Source: DASUPK01 sp963743575 (GTDB taxonomy: Bacteria; Actinomycetota; Thermoleophilia; Solirubrobacterales; 70-9). Taken from it: DNA of 64,000 bases. How positions within the stretch are numbered: position 1 is the stretch's first letter; every line of letters starts with the position of its first letter. Below are positions 56,369-64,000 of this stretch, in pieces. The notes under the pieces are model-generated. The model was not told the origin of the DNA and ran no database searches. It saw only the letters and a list, made by a program, of their open reading frames with translations. Where the stretch lies: assembly GCA_963743575.1 (NCBI GenBank), contig CAVUQC010000002.1, positions 62,001-126,000 on the forward strand. The letters are read 5' to 3'. The position numbers and the translations under genes are program-made.

Positions 56369-57149
56369 GGGCACCAATCCGCGGCGCAAGAAGCGCACCG
56401 CCGCCAGGCTCTTTCGTTTCGACCGCTCCTTCGGCCGCCGCTTCGTCGCCGGCGTGGACGAGGCGGGCCGTGGCTCCCTGGCCGGCCCGCTGCTCGCCGC
56501 CGGTGTGCTGATCGACCTCGACCGGATCGGCCGCTCGGAGCGTCTCGCGCTCGCGCGGCTGGACGACTCGAAGCAGAAGAGCGAGGAGGAGCGGGAGCAG
56601 CTCTATCCCGCCGTGATCCGCGCCGCCGCGCACCTGTCGGTCGCCGTACGGTCGCCGCGCTGCATCGATTGCAACGGCCTGCACGTCTCGAATATGGCTG
56701 CCCTCACCGACTGCATGCACGCGGTCGCACAGGTCGATGCGACGCGGCTCGTGGACGGCTTTCGGCTGCACGCCTGTCGGCTCGAGCACGAGCAGGTGAT
56801 TGACGGCGATGCCCGGAGCGCCGCGATCGCAGCCGCCTCGGTGATCGCCAAGGTGACGCGCGATCGCTACATGCGCCGCGTGGCGCCCCTCTATCCCGAG
56901 TGGAGCTTCGAGGGGAACGTCGGCTACTCGACGCCCGAGCACCGCGAGGCGATCATTAGCCACGGGATCTGCCCGCTGCACCGCCGCTCCTTCGCCTCGG
57001 TCGCCTACTCCCAACTCGATCTGACCTCGGCTGTCGGGGAGTTCGAGGCGCCCGAGTCAGAAAGCCTGGCGGATGTGATCGACATCCGCGAGGCCATGCG
57101 CACCGAAGCTGACCCCGACGACGTCGAAGCGGTAGCCGGCGACGCCTGA
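56358..57149 (+). CDS. rnhB: Ribonuclease HII
   Basis: Removes RNA from RNA-DNA hybrids. The 263-residue protein has AGVDEAGRGSLAGPL (catalytic Asp and Glu), LDDSKQKSEEER, the next Asp in LVDGFRL, then DGDARSAAIAAASVIAKVTRD. ATG 56358 lies in the end of repeat copy C, so the first residues (MAKP) are encoded by the repeat; an in-frame ATG at 56325 would lie wholly inside it. A ~35-residue C-terminal tail (EFEAPESESLADVIDIREAM...) is extra and is antisense to the end of yraN. Confidence 0.94.
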   Translation: MAKPGTNPRRKKRTAARLFRFDRSFGRRFVAGVDEAGRGSLAGPLLAAGVLIDLDRIGRSERLALARLDDSKQKSEEEREQLYPAVIRAAAHLSVAVRSPRCIDCNGLHVSNMAALTDCMHAVAQVDATRLVDGFRLHACRLEHEQVIDGDARSAAIAAASVIAKVTRDRYMRRVAPLYPEWSFEGNVGYSTPEHREAIISHGICPLHRRSFASVAYSQLDLTSAVGEFEAPESESLADVIDIREAMRTEADPDDVEAVAGDA

Positions 57150-57431
57150 GGGACCCCGGCGCTCCGCAATCCATTCGCGCGCGAGCCGCCGCAGCTTGAG
57201 CTCCTTGCGCCGGCCGACCGCGTGCGCCGGCAGCTGCGGCCCGCGCACGGCCTCCGTTCTACCCGCCTTGACCTCGACGAAGACGAGCGTCGAGCCGTCC
57301 AGCGCGACGATGTCGAGCTCGCCCGACGGAAGCCGGACGTTGCGCCCCACGATCCGCCACCCGGCGCGGTCGAGGCCGGCGGCCACCAGATCCTCGGCAC
57401 GACGACCTAGTCGCAGACGGGCCTGGGTCAT
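57057..57431 (-). CDS. yraN: UPF0102 (YraN) family nuclease-like protein
   Basis: A 124-residue protein with the YraN core LGRRAEDLVAAGLDRAGWRIVGRNVRLPSGELDIVALDGSTLVFVEVKAG, carrying the GELDIV Asp, then EVK, of the restriction-endonuclease-like fold. Usually encoded between rnhB and comM on the same strand; here it is inverted, and its 3' end overlaps rnhB by 93 nt. Start ATG 57431 is chosen; the frame is open further upstream. Confidence 0.85.
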   Translation of the reverse strand: MTQARLRLGRRAEDLVAAGLDRAGWRIVGRNVRLPSGELDIVALDGSTLVFVEVKAGRTEAVRGPQLPAHAVGRRKELKLRRLAREWIAERRGPSGVAGYRFDVVGVSFGAHGLADVDHIRQAF

Positions 57432-57534
57432 TGCACGAGCGTGCCGCGCGCTCGCATCCAGTCGGCGCGCCAGTCGCAACGAGGGCGCGAACAGACCGTG
57501 ACGTTCGGCGCGCCAGCCGCGATCCCGCGCCGCA

Positions 57535-57540
57535 TAGCTT
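57535..57540 (+). promoter_or_regulatory. -10 box (TAGCTT) of comM
   Basis: TAGCTT ends 6 nt before ATG 57547; leaderless start of the comM-dprA unit. Confidence 0.5.
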
Positions 57541-57546
57541 CGCCGC

Positions 57547-59037
57547 ATGTTCGCCGTCGCCCGAACGTTCGCGTTGATCGGCGTGGCGGCGGAGCCGGTC
57601 CATGTCGAGGTGGACATCGGGGGCGGTCTGCCCTCGTTCACGATCGTCGGCCTCCCGGATGTCGCGATCAGGGAATCGCGGGAGCGGGTGCGGTCGGCCC
57701 TGGTCAACTCCGGCTTCAGCTTCCCGCAACACCGGATCACCGCGAACCTGGCGCCCGCCGACCTGCACAAAGCCGGTCCGGGGTTTGACCTGGCGATCGC
57801 TGCGGCCCTGCTGGTGGCCTCGGGCCAGCTCCCGCAGCGCGTCCTCGACACGTACGCGCTCGCTGGGGAGCTGGCGCTCGACGGAGCGATCCGGCCCGTT
57901 CCGGGCGCGCTCGCCATGGCAGAGGGGGCGCGGGGGTGGGGCATGCGCGGGGTGGCGGTGGCACCCGGCGACGCCGCCCAGGCGGCCCTGGTCGAGGGGG
58001 TGGAGATCGTCTCGATCGAGCACGCCACCCGGCTCCGGGAACTCGCTGACGGCGCGATCGAATCGGTCCCGGCCACCGCACCGCCCGATCCGCCGACCGA
58101 CGATCTGCCGAACCTCGAGGACCTGAGAGGCCACCCGGCCCTGCGCCGCTGCCTGGAGATCGCAGCGGCCGGCGCCCACAGCATCCTGCTGATCGGGCCT
58201 CCCGGTGGCGGCAAGACCCTGGCGCTCAACCGCCTGCCGTCGCTGCTTCCGCCGCTCAGCCGAAACGAGGTGATCGAGGTGACGCGGATCGCGGGCGTCT
58301 GCGGCGAGAACGGCGGCCCTCGGATCCGCCGGCCGTTCAGGGCCCCGCACCACACGGTGTCCGGGCGCGCGTTGGTCGGTGGCGGCTCGCCGCCACGGCC
58401 TGGAGAAGTCACCCGGGCCCATCGCGGTGTGCTCTTTCTTGACGAGCTGGGCGAGTTCCGTCGCGATGCTCTCGAGGCGCTGCGGGTGCCCCTCGAGGAG
58501 GGCGCGGTCACCATCACGAGGACCACCGGGACCGTCTCCCTGCCCTGCCGTTTCATGCTGGTCGCGGCGTCGAATCCCTGCCCGTGCGGCAACGGTCCCG
58601 ACTCCGGCGAGTGCGACTGCCACCCGAGTGCCGTCTCCCGCTACACGGCGAAGCTGAGCGGGGCGCTGGCCGACCGAATCGACATCACCATCGGCGTCCA
58701 CCCGCCGCCGCCTGAGCAGCTCTCGGACGAGACGGTCGAGGGATCGGCAGCGGTCAGGGAAAGGGTCGTGCGCGCGCGGCATGCACAGGAGGATCGGCTG
58801 GGCGCGGGCCGGACGAACGCCGACATGACCCCGGGCGAGCTGCGCCGGCACTGCGCCCTCGAGCCCGGGCCCCGGCGGACGCTCGAAGCGGGGCAGAGAA
58901 AGCTCGGCCTCAGTGCGCGTGGGTGGGACAGGTGTCTGCGGCTGGCGCGGACCATCGCCGACCTGGCTGGGGAGGAGCAGATCGGGGTAGAGCACGTCGC
59001 CGAGGCGCTCGACCGGCGCAGACGGCCAGAGCGGTGA
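57547..59037 (+). CDS. comM: YifB/ComM-family Mg chelatase-like AAA ATPase
   Basis: A 496-residue protein; ComM is a branch-migration helicase in natural transformation. N-terminal Lon-like domain (GLPSFTIVGLPDVAIRESRER, FDLAIAAALL), AAA domain with Walker A IGPPGGGKTLALN (~218), Walker B GVLFLDELGEF, and a Cys-rich insert CPCGNGPDSGECDCHP for zinc, then a C-terminal Mg_chelatase part. The stop overlaps the dprA GTG. Confidence 0.94.
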   Translation: MFAVARTFALIGVAAEPVHVEVDIGGGLPSFTIVGLPDVAIRESRERVRSALVNSGFSFPQHRITANLAPADLHKAGPGFDLAIAAALLVASGQLPQRVLDTYALAGELALDGAIRPVPGALAMAEGARGWGMRGVAVAPGDAAQAALVEGVEIVSIEHATRLRELADGAIESVPATAPPDPPTDDLPNLEDLRGHPALRRCLEIAAAGAHSILLIGPPGGGKTLALNRLPSLLPPLSRNEVIEVTRIAGVCGENGGPRIRRPFRAPHHTVSGRALVGGGSPPRPGEVTRAHRGVLFLDELGEFRRDALEALRVPLEEGAVTITRTTGTVSLPCRFMLVAASNPCPCGNGPDSGECDCHPSAVSRYTAKLSGALADRIDITIGVHPPPPEQLSDETVEGSAAVRERVVRARHAQEDRLGAGRTNADMTPGELRRHCALEPGPRRTLEAGQRKLGLSARGWDRCLRLARTIADLAGEEQIGVEHVAEALDRRRRPER

Positions 59038-60167
59038 GCCCGCGGCCCGAAGCCTGCCCCGGCTGCCTGCGACGGGCCTGGCTGGTCAGCGACCTCGCCG
59101 GGCACATCGAAAAGGCGGTGGACAACAGGGCCGGGAGTCGCGCACACGAGCTGCTCGCGCTCGCGGACGATCAGCTGGCCGAGGCGATGGCCGGGTCTCG
59201 CGCGGACGAGTTCCTGTCCGGCGCCGTCCGGAGGAGGCCACAGCGCCTGCGGGAGGAGATCGCGGCTGCAAGCGCCTGGGCGTGCTGCCTTCATGACGGG
59301 CTGTACCCGGACGCCCTGCGCGCACTGGGCGATCCACCGGCCGCACTCTTCGGCCGGGGAGATCCGGAATTGCTCGCCGGGTTCGCGGCGGAGCGCATGG
59401 CCACGATCGTCGGGTCGCGAAGGGCCAGCGCCTACGGCCGGGAGATGGCCACGAACCTCGGTCGTGACCTCGCCTCGGCCGGCCTCGACGTGGTGAGCGG
59501 GATGGCGATCGGGATCGACTCGTGCGCGCACCGCGGCGCCCTGGAGGCCGGCGGCCTCACCGTGGCGGTGCTCGGCTGCGGAGTCGATGTCCCGTATCCG
59601 CCGCGTCACACCCGTCTCTACGAGGAGATCGTGAACCGGGGGCTGGTGATCGCCGAGCTCCCGCCGGGGACCACGGCGCGGCGCTGGACCTTCCCCGCGC
59701 GGAACCGGATCATGGCGGCGCTCAGCCGGATGACGGTGGTGGTTGAGGCGCGGGAGCGGTCCGGATCCCTGATCACCGCCGAGATGGCGCACGACCTCGA
59801 TCGGGAGGTGGGGGCGGTCCCCGGGCGCGTCGGGTCCTCACCGGCCGCGGGCACGAACGCCCTGCTGCGCGACGGTGCATCGGTCATCCGGGGAGCCCAG
59901 GATGTCCTTGACTCCATGATCGGGGTGGGGTTCGAGCCCACGCGGGCTCGGGCGCGGAGGGGGCCGGCGCTCGAACCCGAGCTGGGCGGCGTGCTCTCGC
60001 TCGTGGAGGAGGGGTCGACGAGCGCCGACGCCCTCGCCCGGGCGTCAGGCCTGGAGCCGGGGCCGCTGGCCGCCGCGCTGGTCCAGCTCGAGCTTGCCGG
60101 CTATCTGCGCTCGGACCCGGCTGGCCGCTACGAGCGCACCTCGCTCGCCGCGCCTGAGCCCGCGTAG
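59034..60167 (+). CDS. dprA: DNA-processing protein DprA
   Basis: Binds incoming single-stranded DNA and loads RecA during transformation. The 377-residue protein has the Rossmann core GSRRASAYGREMA, SGMAIGIDSCAHRGALEAGG, LGCGVDVPYPPRH and ELPPGT, and a C-terminal winged helix (~315-377). The N-terminal region has CPGC, a possible half zinc site, and a SAM-like domain. GTG 59034 overlaps comM (GTGA). The usual next genes topA or xerC are not here. Confidence 0.94.
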   Translation: MSPRPEACPGCLRRAWLVSDLAGHIEKAVDNRAGSRAHELLALADDQLAEAMAGSRADEFLSGAVRRRPQRLREEIAAASAWACCLHDGLYPDALRALGDPPAALFGRGDPELLAGFAAERMATIVGSRRASAYGREMATNLGRDLASAGLDVVSGMAIGIDSCAHRGALEAGGLTVAVLGCGVDVPYPPRHTRLYEEIVNRGLVIAELPPGTTARRWTFPARNRIMAALSRMTVVVEARERSGSLITAEMAHDLDREVGAVPGRVGSSPAAGTNALLRDGASVIRGAQDVLDSMIGVGFEPTRARARRGPALEPELGGVLSLVEEGSTSADALARASGLEPGPLAAALVQLELAGYLRSDPAGRYERTSLAAPEPA

Positions 60168-60177
60168 CGACCGTCAC

Positions 60178-60183
60178 TAGCCT
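60178..60183 (+). promoter_or_regulatory. -10 box (TAGCCT) of thiD
   Basis: TAGCCT ends 7 nt before GTG 60191. No TPP riboswitch can fit in the 23-nt gap. Confidence 0.5.
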
Positions 60184-60190
60184 TATCGGA

Positions 60191-60985
60191 GTGACGACCG
60201 AGCGGCGCATCCCGATCGCGATGACGATCGCGAGCTCGGATTCCGGCGGCGGCGCCGGGGTCCAGGCGGACCTGAAGGCGTTCGCGCGCTGCGGTGTTCA
60301 CGGGACCTCGGCGATCGTCGCACTCACCGCCCAGAACACCCGCGAGGTGATCTCCGTCGAGACTCTGCCCCGGCAGTTCATCCTCGACCAGGTTCGCGCC
60401 GTAGTCACGGATATGGGAGTCGACGCGGTCAAGATCGGAATGCTCTTCGACGAGTCCACGATCGAGGCGGTGAACGAGGCTCTCGACGACGTGGGGGACG
60501 CCCCGGTGGTCCTGGACCCGGTGATGGTGGCCGAGAGCGGCGCCGTCCTGCTGAAGCCCGAGGCGAGGCGGGCGCTGGTCGAGCGGATCGTCCCTCGCGC
60601 CACGGTCATCACCCCCAACGCCTCCGAGGCGAGAGAGCTCACGGGGCTCGGCGACGATGCATCGCCCGAGCAGCTCGCCCGGGCGGTTCACGCGCTCGGC
60701 CCTGACGTCGCGGTCGTCACCGGTGGCCACCTCGATGGAGCGGATCGCTTCTTCGACGGGGAGACCCTCGAGGAGATCCCCGGTCCCCGCCATCCCGACG
60801 GTGCAGCGCACGGGTCCGGCTGCACCCACTCCTCGGCCATCGCGGCGCGGCTCGCCCGGGGTGATACGACCCTCGAGGCGGCCCGCGAGGCGCGCCGAAT
60901 CGCCGCCGAGGCCGTGGCGCAGGGGCTGCGCGATATCGGCTCCGGCGCCGGACCGGTGGATGCGCTGGGCATAATCAACACATGA
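60191..60985 (+). CDS. thiD: Hydroxymethylpyrimidine/phosphomethylpyrimidine kinase
   Basis: Phosphorylates HMP and HMP-P in thiamine synthesis. The 264-residue ribokinase-fold protein shows IASSDSGGGAGVQADLKAF, ALTAQNT, VKIGML, LDPVMVAESGAVLL, TPNASEARELTG and the anion hole AHGSGCTHSSAIAA. GTG 60191. It overlaps the next small gene by 4 nt. Confidence 0.95.
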   Translation: MTTERRIPIAMTIASSDSGGGAGVQADLKAFARCGVHGTSAIVALTAQNTREVISVETLPRQFILDQVRAVVTDMGVDAVKIGMLFDESTIEAVNEALDDVGDAPVVLDPVMVAESGAVLLKPEARRALVERIVPRATVITPNASEARELTGLGDDASPEQLARAVHALGPDVAVVTGGHLDGADRFFDGETLEEIPGPRHPDGAAHGSGCTHSSAIAARLARGDTTLEAAREARRIAAEAVAQGLRDIGSGAGPVDALGIINT

Positions 60986-61227
60986 AGCTGCTTCGCATGA
61001 CACCGGGGAAGGGCGATGTGCTGCTGGCCGAGGGCGATCCGGCCGTGACCGAGGACGAGGAGCGACTCGTCCAGGAGTTCCGCCGCCAGCTCGACCTCGG
61101 CATGTGGGCGGCGGTCCCGCACGAGGGCACCGGCGGGAGCCGTGAGGCGACGATGGTCCGCGACTTCTCCGAGATCCCGGAGGGGGCCGAACGGGTGATC
61201 TTCTTCCCGCAGGCTGCGGGTGGCTGA
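60982..61227 (+). CDS. Uncharacterised 81-aa protein
   Basis: I do not recognise this protein. It is acidic in the first half (AEGDPAVTEDEERLVQEFRRQLDLGMWAAV) and has an RDFSEIPEGAERVIFFP C-terminus; Trp, Gly and Pro positions suggest a small folded domain. Similar EEE..LV.EFR.QL..GMWA and IFFPQAAGG ends are seen in small proteins of actinobacteria, without known role. It overlaps thiD and the next gene (ATGA and TGATG), so it is part of the operon. Confidence 0.55.
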   Translation: MKLLRMTPGKGDVLLAEGDPAVTEDEERLVQEFRRQLDLGMWAAVPHEGTGGSREATMVRDFSEIPEGAERVIFFPQAAGG

Positions 61228-61643
61228 TGCGGCGCAGATACGTTCGCAACACGGCGCGGGACCGTCGCGCGGAGCAGCGGGCCCGCGAGCTGCTTCGCCA
61301 GACGGCGGGTGCCGAGGCGCTTGACACCTACGAGCGCTTCGGTCTGCTGGCGGTCGAAAACCATCAGTACGGCTATCTGATCTACCCGCACCGGCCCCTG
61401 GTGGCATACGACGCTGCCAGCGGCGAGCTGCTCAGTGAGTACTGCGTCCGCTTTCGCGACGGCTCGGACCCGGAGGCGGGGGAGAGGCTCCCCGACGCCG
61501 ACGACGTCCTCGCCAAGTGGATGGCGCTGAGGGCTGACGAGCACGAGCTGATCCGCACCGCGAACGTCCATCCGCTCGGACGCCAACTCGACCCGGATAT
61601 GGTCCGGCGCGACCTGGTGGCGGTGAGGCAATGGCGGAGATAG
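61227..61643 (+). CDS. Uncharacterised 138-aa protein
   Basis: Not recognised. The N-terminus is strongly basic (MRRRYVRNTARDRRAEQRAR) and could bind nucleic acid; the middle has YERFGLLAVENHQYGYLIYPHRPLVAY and a C-terminal LPDADDVLAKWMALRADE. No Cys or catalytic motif. It begins on the last base of the 81-aa gene stop and overlaps ilvD by 13 nt, so the two unknown genes are always translated together with thiD and ilvD. Confidence 0.55.
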   Translation: MRRRYVRNTARDRRAEQRARELLRQTAGAEALDTYERFGLLAVENHQYGYLIYPHRPLVAYDAASGELLSEYCVRFRDGSDPEAGERLPDADDVLAKWMALRADEHELIRTANVHPLGRQLDPDMVRRDLVAVRQWRR

Positions 61644-63316
61644 AGACAAACGGAATGCGCGCGCGCTCCAGCGTGGTCTTCGACGGCCCCGAGCGCGCCT
61701 TCGCCCGCGCCTACATGAAGGGGATCGGCTTCGGGGACGACGACCTTCGCCGTCCGACGGTCGGCATCGCCAACACCTGGATCGAGGCGATGCCCTGCAA
61801 CTTCCATCTCCGGGGCCTGGCAGAGCACGTCAAGGAGGGCGTCCGCGCCGCGGGCGGCACCCCGCTCGAGTTCAACTCCATCGCGATCTCGGACGGGATC
61901 ACGATGGGGACCGAGGGCATGAAGACCTCCCTGGTCAGCCGCGAGGTGATCGCGGACTCCATCGAGCTCACGGCACGCGGCTACCAGTTCGACGCGGTGA
62001 TCGCCCTCTCCGGCTGCGACAAGACGATCCCGGGTTGCGTGATGGCGCTGGCGCGTCTCGACATCCCATCGCTGATGCTCTACGGCGGCTCGATCCTGCC
62101 GGGCCGCTGGCACGACCAGGACGTGACGATCCAGGACGTCTTCGAGGCGATCGGCAAACACGCCACGGGCGAGATGTCGGATGAGGACCTCTACGAGCTG
62201 GAGGGATGCGCCAGCCCCGGCGCCGGCGCCTGCGGCGCGCAGTTCACCGCGAACACGATGGCCAGCGCCTTCGAGGTGATGGGGATCACCCCGATGGGCT
62301 CGGGCATGGTGCCCGCCGTGGCCGACGCACGCAACGAGGTCGCGCGCCAGGCCGGCGAGCTGGTGATGAAGGTGCTCGAGGACGACCTGCGACCCAGCCA
62401 GATCATCACCAAGGAATCGCTCGAGAACGCGATCGCGACCGTCTGCATGTCCGGTGGCTCGACCAACGGCGTCCTCCACCTGCTGGCGGTCGCCAACGAG
62501 GCGGGCATCGAGCTCGACATCGACGACTTCGACCGGATGTCCGAGAAGACGCCGTTGCTCGGCGATCTGAAGCCGGGTGGCCGCTTCGTCGCCAAGGACC
62601 TCTACGAGGCGGGTGGCGTCGGGGTCCTCGCCAAGCGCCTCGACGAGGCCGGCGTGCTCAACCGCGAGTGCATCACCGTCACGGGCAGGACGATCGGCGA
62701 GGAGGCTGAGGCGACGCAGGAGACTCCCGCGCAGCAGGTCGTCCGGCCTCTGGATGACCCCCTCAAGTCCACCGGCGGCCTGGTCGTCCTGCGGGGAAAC
62801 CTTGCGCCCGAGGGATGCGTGGTCAAGGTGGCCGGCGAGGAGCGCAAGAAGCACACGGGCCCGGCCCGGGTCTTCGGCTCCGAGGAGGAGTGCTTCGCCG
62901 TCGTCGAGCAGCAGGGCATCAAGCCCGGTGACGTCGTCGTGATCCGGAACGAGGGCCCCTCCGGCGGCCCCGGAATGCGGGAGATGCTCCAGGTGACGGC
63001 CGCTCTCGTCGGCGAGGGCATCGGCGACCAGGTCGCCCTGCTCACCGACGGCCGGTTCTCGGGGGCGACGCATGGGCTGATGGCGGGCCACGTGGCCCCG
63101 GAGGCGATTCGCGGCGGGCCGATCGCGGCCGTCCAGGAGGGCGATGAGATCACCCTGGACATCGACGCGCGGCGCCTCGACGTCGACCTCTCCGACGAGG
63201 AGATCACACGAAGAGTGGAGATGTACGAGCCGCCCGAGCCGCGCTACAAGCGCGGAGTGATGGCGAAGTACGCCGCCTCGGTGTCGAGCGCTTCAGAGGG
63301 CGCCGTAACGGGATAG
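61631..63316 (+). CDS. ilvD: Dihydroxy-acid dehydratase
   Basis: Fe-S dehydratase of valine, leucine and isoleucine synthesis. The 561-residue protein has cluster Cys residues in AMPCNFH, SGCDKTIPGC and LEGCASPGAGACGAQFTANTMA, and late motifs EGPSGGPGMREML, LLTDGRFSGATHG and GHVAPEA. ATG 61631 overlaps the preceding gene by 13 nt. Confidence 0.97.
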   Translation: MAEIETNGMRARSSVVFDGPERAFARAYMKGIGFGDDDLRRPTVGIANTWIEAMPCNFHLRGLAEHVKEGVRAAGGTPLEFNSIAISDGITMGTEGMKTSLVSREVIADSIELTARGYQFDAVIALSGCDKTIPGCVMALARLDIPSLMLYGGSILPGRWHDQDVTIQDVFEAIGKHATGEMSDEDLYELEGCASPGAGACGAQFTANTMASAFEVMGITPMGSGMVPAVADARNEVARQAGELVMKVLEDDLRPSQIITKESLENAIATVCMSGGSTNGVLHLLAVANEAGIELDIDDFDRMSEKTPLLGDLKPGGRFVAKDLYEAGGVGVLAKRLDEAGVLNRECITVTGRTIGEEAEATQETPAQQVVRPLDDPLKSTGGLVVLRGNLAPEGCVVKVAGEERKKHTGPARVFGSEEECFAVVEQQGIKPGDVVVIRNEGPSGGPGMREMLQVTAALVGEGIGDQVALLTDGRFSGATHGLMAGHVAPEAIRGGPIAAVQEGDEITLDIDARRLDVDLSDEEITRRVEMYEPPEPRYKRGVMAKYAASVSSASEGAVTG

Positions 63317-63319
63317 GTT
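63314..63319 (+). promoter_or_regulatory. -10 box (TAGGTT) of the PRC-barrel-like gene
   Basis: TAGGTT overlaps the ilvD stop codon and ends 7 nt before GTG 63327. Confidence 0.45.
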
Positions 63320-63326
63320 CTGGGCC

Positions 63327-63689
63327 GTGGACTACGGAGAGCCCACCTCATACCTGAGCCTGACCGAGGGCTGCTCGGTGATCAGCTCCGACGGCAAGGA
63401 GGTCGGCAAGGTCCAGCATGTGCTCGCCGACGAGGAGGAGGACGTCTTCGACGGCATCGTGATCGACTCCCAGCTCGGGCCGGGCGGTCTCCACTTCGTC
63501 GATGCTCCCCAGGTCACTCAATGCCGCGAGCGAGCCGTCCTGCTCTCGGTGCCGGCCGCGGAGGTGGAGAACCTTCCCAAGCCCGCGCCAAACCCAGGGG
63601 TCATGGAGAGCCACGGTGTGGAGGATTCCGAGAGCGCCCTACAGGCGAAGCTGCACAAGGCCTGGGACCGGATCTCGGGCAACACCTGA
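63327..63689 (+). CDS. PRC-barrel-like (DUF2171-type) protein
   Basis: A 120-residue soluble protein: LTEGCSVISSDGKEVGKVQHVLADEEEDVFDGIVID is a PRC-barrel pattern (beta-strand, GxxVGxV, strand), then HFVDAPQVTQCRERAVLLSVPAAEVENLP. Function unknown; PRC barrels often tune electron transfer or RNA processing complexes. The C-terminal ~35 residues are helical. Confidence 0.65.
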   Translation: MDYGEPTSYLSLTEGCSVISSDGKEVGKVQHVLADEEEDVFDGIVIDSQLGPGGLHFVDAPQVTQCRERAVLLSVPAAEVENLPKPAPNPGVMESHGVEDSESALQAKLHKAWDRISGNT

Positions 63690-63697
63690 GCGCAGCC

Positions 63698-64000
63698 TCA
63701 CGGGCTGACGGCGCCGGCGTCTTCGGCCGGCTGGCGCACATTCACCGGTGACGGGCGCCCGAGGTGTTCGTGCACGTAGGTCACGACCATGGCGCCCTCG
63801 CCGACGGCGGTGGCGACGCGCTTCGCCGAGCCCGAGCGCGCGTCGCCGACCGCGTAGATGCCCGGGACGCTCGTCCCCAGCAGATGCTCACTGCCCGCCC
63901 TCGAGCCGGTGAGGACGAAGCCGTTGTCGTCCCGCGCGACTGAGTCGCCGAGCCAGTCCGTGTGCGGGTCAGCGCCCAGGAAGAGGAACAGGTTCGAGAG
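63698..64000 (-). CDS. Thioredoxin-reductase-like FAD oxidoreductase, C-terminal fragment (cut by window)
   Basis: The minus strand is open from the window edge to a TGA at 63698-63700 and encodes 100 residues. LFLFLGADPHTDWLGDSV, FVLTG, the FAD-binding SVPGIYAVGDARSGSAKRVATAVGEGAMV and a terminal VHEHLG are typical of the second FAD/NAD domain of thioredoxin-reductase-like proteins, including forms fused to a cyclic-nucleotide-binding domain. The redox Cys pair and any N-terminal fusion lie outside the window. Confidence 0.85.
   Translation of the reverse strand, partial: LSNLFLFLGADPHTDWLGDSVARDDNGFVLTGSRAGSEHLLGTSVPGIYAVGDARSGSAKRVATAVGEGAMVVTYVHEHLGRPSPVNVRQPAEDAGAVSP

Noticed and set aside
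59930..59960. tRNA T-arm-like GGTTCGAGCCC
   Set aside because: It lies inside dprA coding sequence and no acceptor or anticodon stems surround it. No tRNA gene was found anywhere in the window.

Overview
The window is about 64 kb of GC-rich bacterial chromosome packed with housekeeping genes. Three things point to a deep-branching actinobacterium of the Thermoleophilia / Solirubrobacterales type: the conserved actinobacterial gene order (rpmF-plsX-acpP-rnc-smc-ftsY-ffh-rpsP-khpA-trmD-rplS-lepB-rnhB-yraN-comM-dprA), a SepIVA-like protein next to coaD, and several secreted proteins of kinds I associate with that class. The taxonomic call is an inference from gene content; there is no rRNA or tRNA gene in the window to confirm it.

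Layout. 0-4.4 kb: the end of hisC, then an aromatic amino acid operon aroF-tyrA-aroA preceded by a leader that encodes a small peptide ending in a run of Tyr, Phe and Trp codons. 4.3-9.9 kb: a cupin, cmk-der, a DUF3352 membrane-anchored protein and metK. 9.9-14.3 kb: two membrane proteins, priA and a split AbiEi/DUF559-type gene. 14.4-18.0 kb: def-fmt, a zinc-ribbon protein, rpe and a K+ channel/TrkA-N protein with a CTG start. 18-23.6 kb: a cupin, a polysaccharide flippase and the riboflavin operon ribD-ribE-ribBA-ribH. 23.7-32.8 kb: a secreted delta-60 repeat protein, a PAS-EAL phosphodiesterase, rpmB, a DAK2/FakA-like kinase, a GST, DUF427, recG-rsmD-coaD. 32.9-38.9 kb: a SepIVA-like coiled coil, a DUF4239 membrane protein, an ACAD10-like kinase with a DUF6285 partner, secreted proteins, an enoyl-CoA hydratase, a methyltransferase and YceD. 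38.9-57.4 kb: the rpmF-to-yraN core, broken by an insertion of a LAL-family LuxR regulator, secreted paralogs, an L,D-transpeptidase and an M23 peptidase. 57.5-64 kb: comM-dprA, thiD, two unknown genes, ilvD, a PRC-barrel-like protein and the end of a thioredoxin-reductase-like gene.

How the genes work together: most serve translation and its products (def, fmt, rpmB, rpmF, rpsP, rplS, trmD, rsmD, khpA), protein export (ftsY, ffh, lepB), chromosome upkeep (smc, priA, recG, rnhB, comM, dprA) and cofactor or amino acid synthesis (rib, coaD, thiD, metK, aro, ilvD). The accessory genes are mostly envelope-related: secreted, cell-wall-active or membrane proteins.

The most unusual signals are: (1) a YFYFW leader peptide before aroF, which looks like an aromatic amino acid attenuator; (2) a 98-bp dispersed intergenic repeat (three full copies and one half copy) whose edge supplies the stop codon of the neighbouring gene in three of four cases and the start codon of rnhB in one; (3) genes that can only be full length if they start at CTG (the K+ channel, lepB) or ATC (ribD); (4) a TANNNT -10 box 6-10 nt before about twenty start codons, implying widespread leaderless transcription; (5) an RNase III lacking two of its four catalytic acids; and (6) two unrelated secreted proteins with the same Cys-flanked poly-Lys C-terminal tail, plus four secreted paralogs sharing an N-terminal module.
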